In this document: piece by piece, positions 4,375 through 5,561 of the stretch
How positions within the stretch are numbered: position 1 is the first letter of the stretch
Layout: every line of letters starts with the position of its first letter
Origin: IMCC26077 sp964561165
Lineage (GTDB): Bacteria; Actinomycetota; Actinomycetes; Nanopelagicales; Nanopelagicaceae
NCBI GenBank assembly: GCA_964561165.1
Contig: CAZLOJ010000059.1
Span: 1-5,561, forward strand
Reading direction: 5' to 3'
DNA length: 5,561 nucleotides
Translations under genes and position numbers: made by a program
Notes under the pieces: model-generated
Databases searched by the model: none
The model's input: the letters and a program-made list of their open reading frames with translations, nothing else
Told to the model about the DNA's origin: nothing

Positions 4375-5561
4375 TCAGTTTGTGGGGGGTCGCTCCAACA
4401 TCTCTGTCACGAGGGCGGCAATAGCCGAACGCTCGCTACGCACCAGGGTTACGTGGGCGAAGAGCGGATCTCCCTTTAGCGCTTCGATGACGGCGACAAC
4501 GCCGTCATACCTACCAACGCGCAAATTATCGCGCTGCGCCACATCATGCGTGAGAACCACTCGCGATCCTTGCCCGATACGCGAGAGCACCGTCAGTAGC
4601 ACGCCACGTTCTAGAGATTGAGCCTCATCGACAATGACAAATGAATCATGGAGTGAGCGACCGCGAATGTGCGTTAGTGGAAGCACTTCAATTAAACCGC
4701 GCGCCATGATCTCTTCGATGACATGTTGGCTGACTAGCGCACCCAAGGTGTCGAATACTGCCTGCGCCCATGGCGACATCTTTTCGCCCTCTGAACCTGG
4801 AAGATAACCGAGCTCCTGACCACCAACCGGATAGAGCGGACGGAAGATCACAATCTTTTTATGTAAACGTCGCTCCATCACCGCTTCAAGTCCTGCACAA
4901 ATTGCAAGTGCACTCTTCCCTGTTCCTGCACGACCGCCCAGTGAGATGATTCCAATCTCGTTATCAAGGAGTAGATCAAGAGCAATACGTTGCTCCGCAC
5001 TTCTGCCGTGCAAACCAAACGCTTCTCGATCACCGCGAACTAATTTCAACTTATGATCTGATGTAACGCGCGCTAACGCGCTGCCCTTGCTTGAGTGAAT
5101 AACCACTCCGGTATGGACAGGAAGCTTGGAAATTTCGAGTGACTCAACGCGTTCATTTTGATAGAGCTGATCGACTTGTTCGGATGCAAGGGTAATCTCG
5201 ACGATACCTGTCCACCCACCACTTACTGCAAGTTCTGCGCGATACTCTTCAGCGACAATTCCGACCGCAGAGGCTTTAACGCGCAGCGGCAAATCTTTAG
5301 TAACAAGTACGACATCTTTCCCTTCACGCTTGAGATTTCGAGCCACTGCCAGCACGCGTGAATCATTCGTGCCATCTCGAAAGAAACTCGCTGGCAGACC
5401 TGTACTGTCGCTGTGATTAAGTTCAACGGTGAGCGTGCCGCCACTTTCATTGAGAATCATCGGCGCATCGAGGCGGCCGTGCTCTACTCGTAAATCGTCG
5501 AGAATGCGTAGCGCGGTGCGGGCGAAATATCCAAGCTCTGGATGATCTCGCTTACTCTCTA
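4375..5561 (-). CDS. PhoH-like ATPase with N-terminal PIN domain, 5' end outside the window
   Basis: Cytosolic PIN-PhoH (PhoH2-type) fusion; studied relatives act as sequence-selective RNA helicase/ribonucleases, though the role in this organism is unknown. The frame is open from 5559 to the stop at 4375, so 394 codons are visible; the ATG at 5460 is internal. The visible N-terminus (ESKRDHPELGYFARTALRILDDL) continues through GTNDSRVLAVA and VTKDLPLRVKASAVG, which is the second part of the PIN domain; its first strand and first catalytic Asp lie off the window. The PhoH part has Walker A GRAGTGKS (visible residues 209-216, bases 4912-4935), the family block FRPLYPVGGQELGYLPG, and Walker B VIVDEAQ (308-314). 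Known fusions are about 430-450 residues, so some 40-50 residues are missing. It is transcribed toward tRNA-Thr, 24 bases away, with no clear terminator between. Confidence 0.93.
   Translation of the reverse strand, partial: ESKRDHPELGYFARTALRILDDLRVEHGRLDAPMILNESGGTLTVELNHSDSTGLPASFFRDGTNDSRVLAVARNLKREGKDVVLVTKDLPLRVKASAVGIVAEEYRAELAVSGGWTGIVEITLASEQVDQLYQNERVESLEISKLPVHTGVVIHSSKGSALARVTSDHKLKLVRGDREAFGLHGRSAEQRIALDLLLDNEIGIISLGGRAGTGKSALAICAGLEAVMERRLHKKIVIFRPLYPVGGQELGYLPGSEGEKMSPWAQAVFDTLGALVSQHVIEEIMARGLIEVLPLTHIRGRSLHDSFVIVDEAQSLERGVLLTVLSRIGQGSRVVLTHDVAQRDNLRVGRYDGVVAVIEALKGDPLFAHVTLVRSERSAIAALVTEMLERPPTN

Noticed and set aside
5223..5460. ATG 5460 as the start of the phoH gene, and an overlapping same-strand frame at 5223-5450
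   Set aside because: The phoH frame stays open with PIN-domain sequence up to the window edge, so 5460 is internal; the other frame has no recognisable protein and lies entirely within this conserved coding region.

Overview
The window looks like an ordinary chromosomal housekeeping segment from an actinomycete (phylum Actinomycetota) of moderate GC. Three things support this. The gene order is tRNA-Trp (normally followed by secE-nusG) / aspC / murB / paired MaoC-type dehydratase subunits / rpmG / tRNA-Met / tRNA-Thr, which is the arrangement I know from Streptomyces and relatives. L33 is the four-cysteine type, and PhoH is the PIN-PhoH fusion common in actinobacteria. Base composition is near 50% GC by hand counts of parts, well below Streptomyces, and genes are packed to the point of overlap. 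A streamlined freshwater lineage (for example the acI/Nanopelagicales group) is possible, but this is inference and not proven by the sequence.

Layout. Positions 1-29 hold the 5' part of a tRNA-Trp gene on the minus strand, cut by the window edge. A 190-base gap (30-219) contains a near-perfect 16-bp inverted repeat, a weak minus-strand promoter candidate and two adjacent short tandem repeats. The only complete plus-strand gene, an aspartate (possibly also prephenate) aminotransferase, runs 220-1428. It converges on murB with 8 bases between stop codons, and a symmetric hairpin sits exactly on that junction. From 4350 down to 1437 the minus strand carries one tight series, in transcription order: tRNA-Thr, tRNA-Met, rpmG, hadA-like, hadB-like, a family-2-type glycosyltransferase and murB. 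Junctions are 1 nt between the tRNAs, 92 nt before rpmG, then +3, ATGA overlap, GTGA overlap and +9 nt. Upstream of it, also on the minus strand, is a phoH-like gene whose 5' end lies beyond base 5561.

How the genes work together. The minus-strand series joins translation parts (two tRNAs, ribosomal protein L33) with cell-envelope functions: a heterodimeric R-hydroxyacyl-ACP dehydratase type for fatty acid elongation, a glycosyltransferase of unknown substrate, and MurB for peptidoglycan precursor synthesis. The spacing suggests one transcript or a few overlapping ones. The aminotransferase is a separate unit facing the other way.

I do not see a mobile element, CRISPR array, toxin-antitoxin pair or an obviously new system. 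The observations most worth checking are the shortened hadA subunit that lacks the usual pseudo-active-site loop, the single-base gap between two tRNA genes of which only one encodes CCA, the tandem repeats before aspC together with a sharp GC drop inside that gene, and the uncharacterised glycosyltransferase fixed between hadB and murB.
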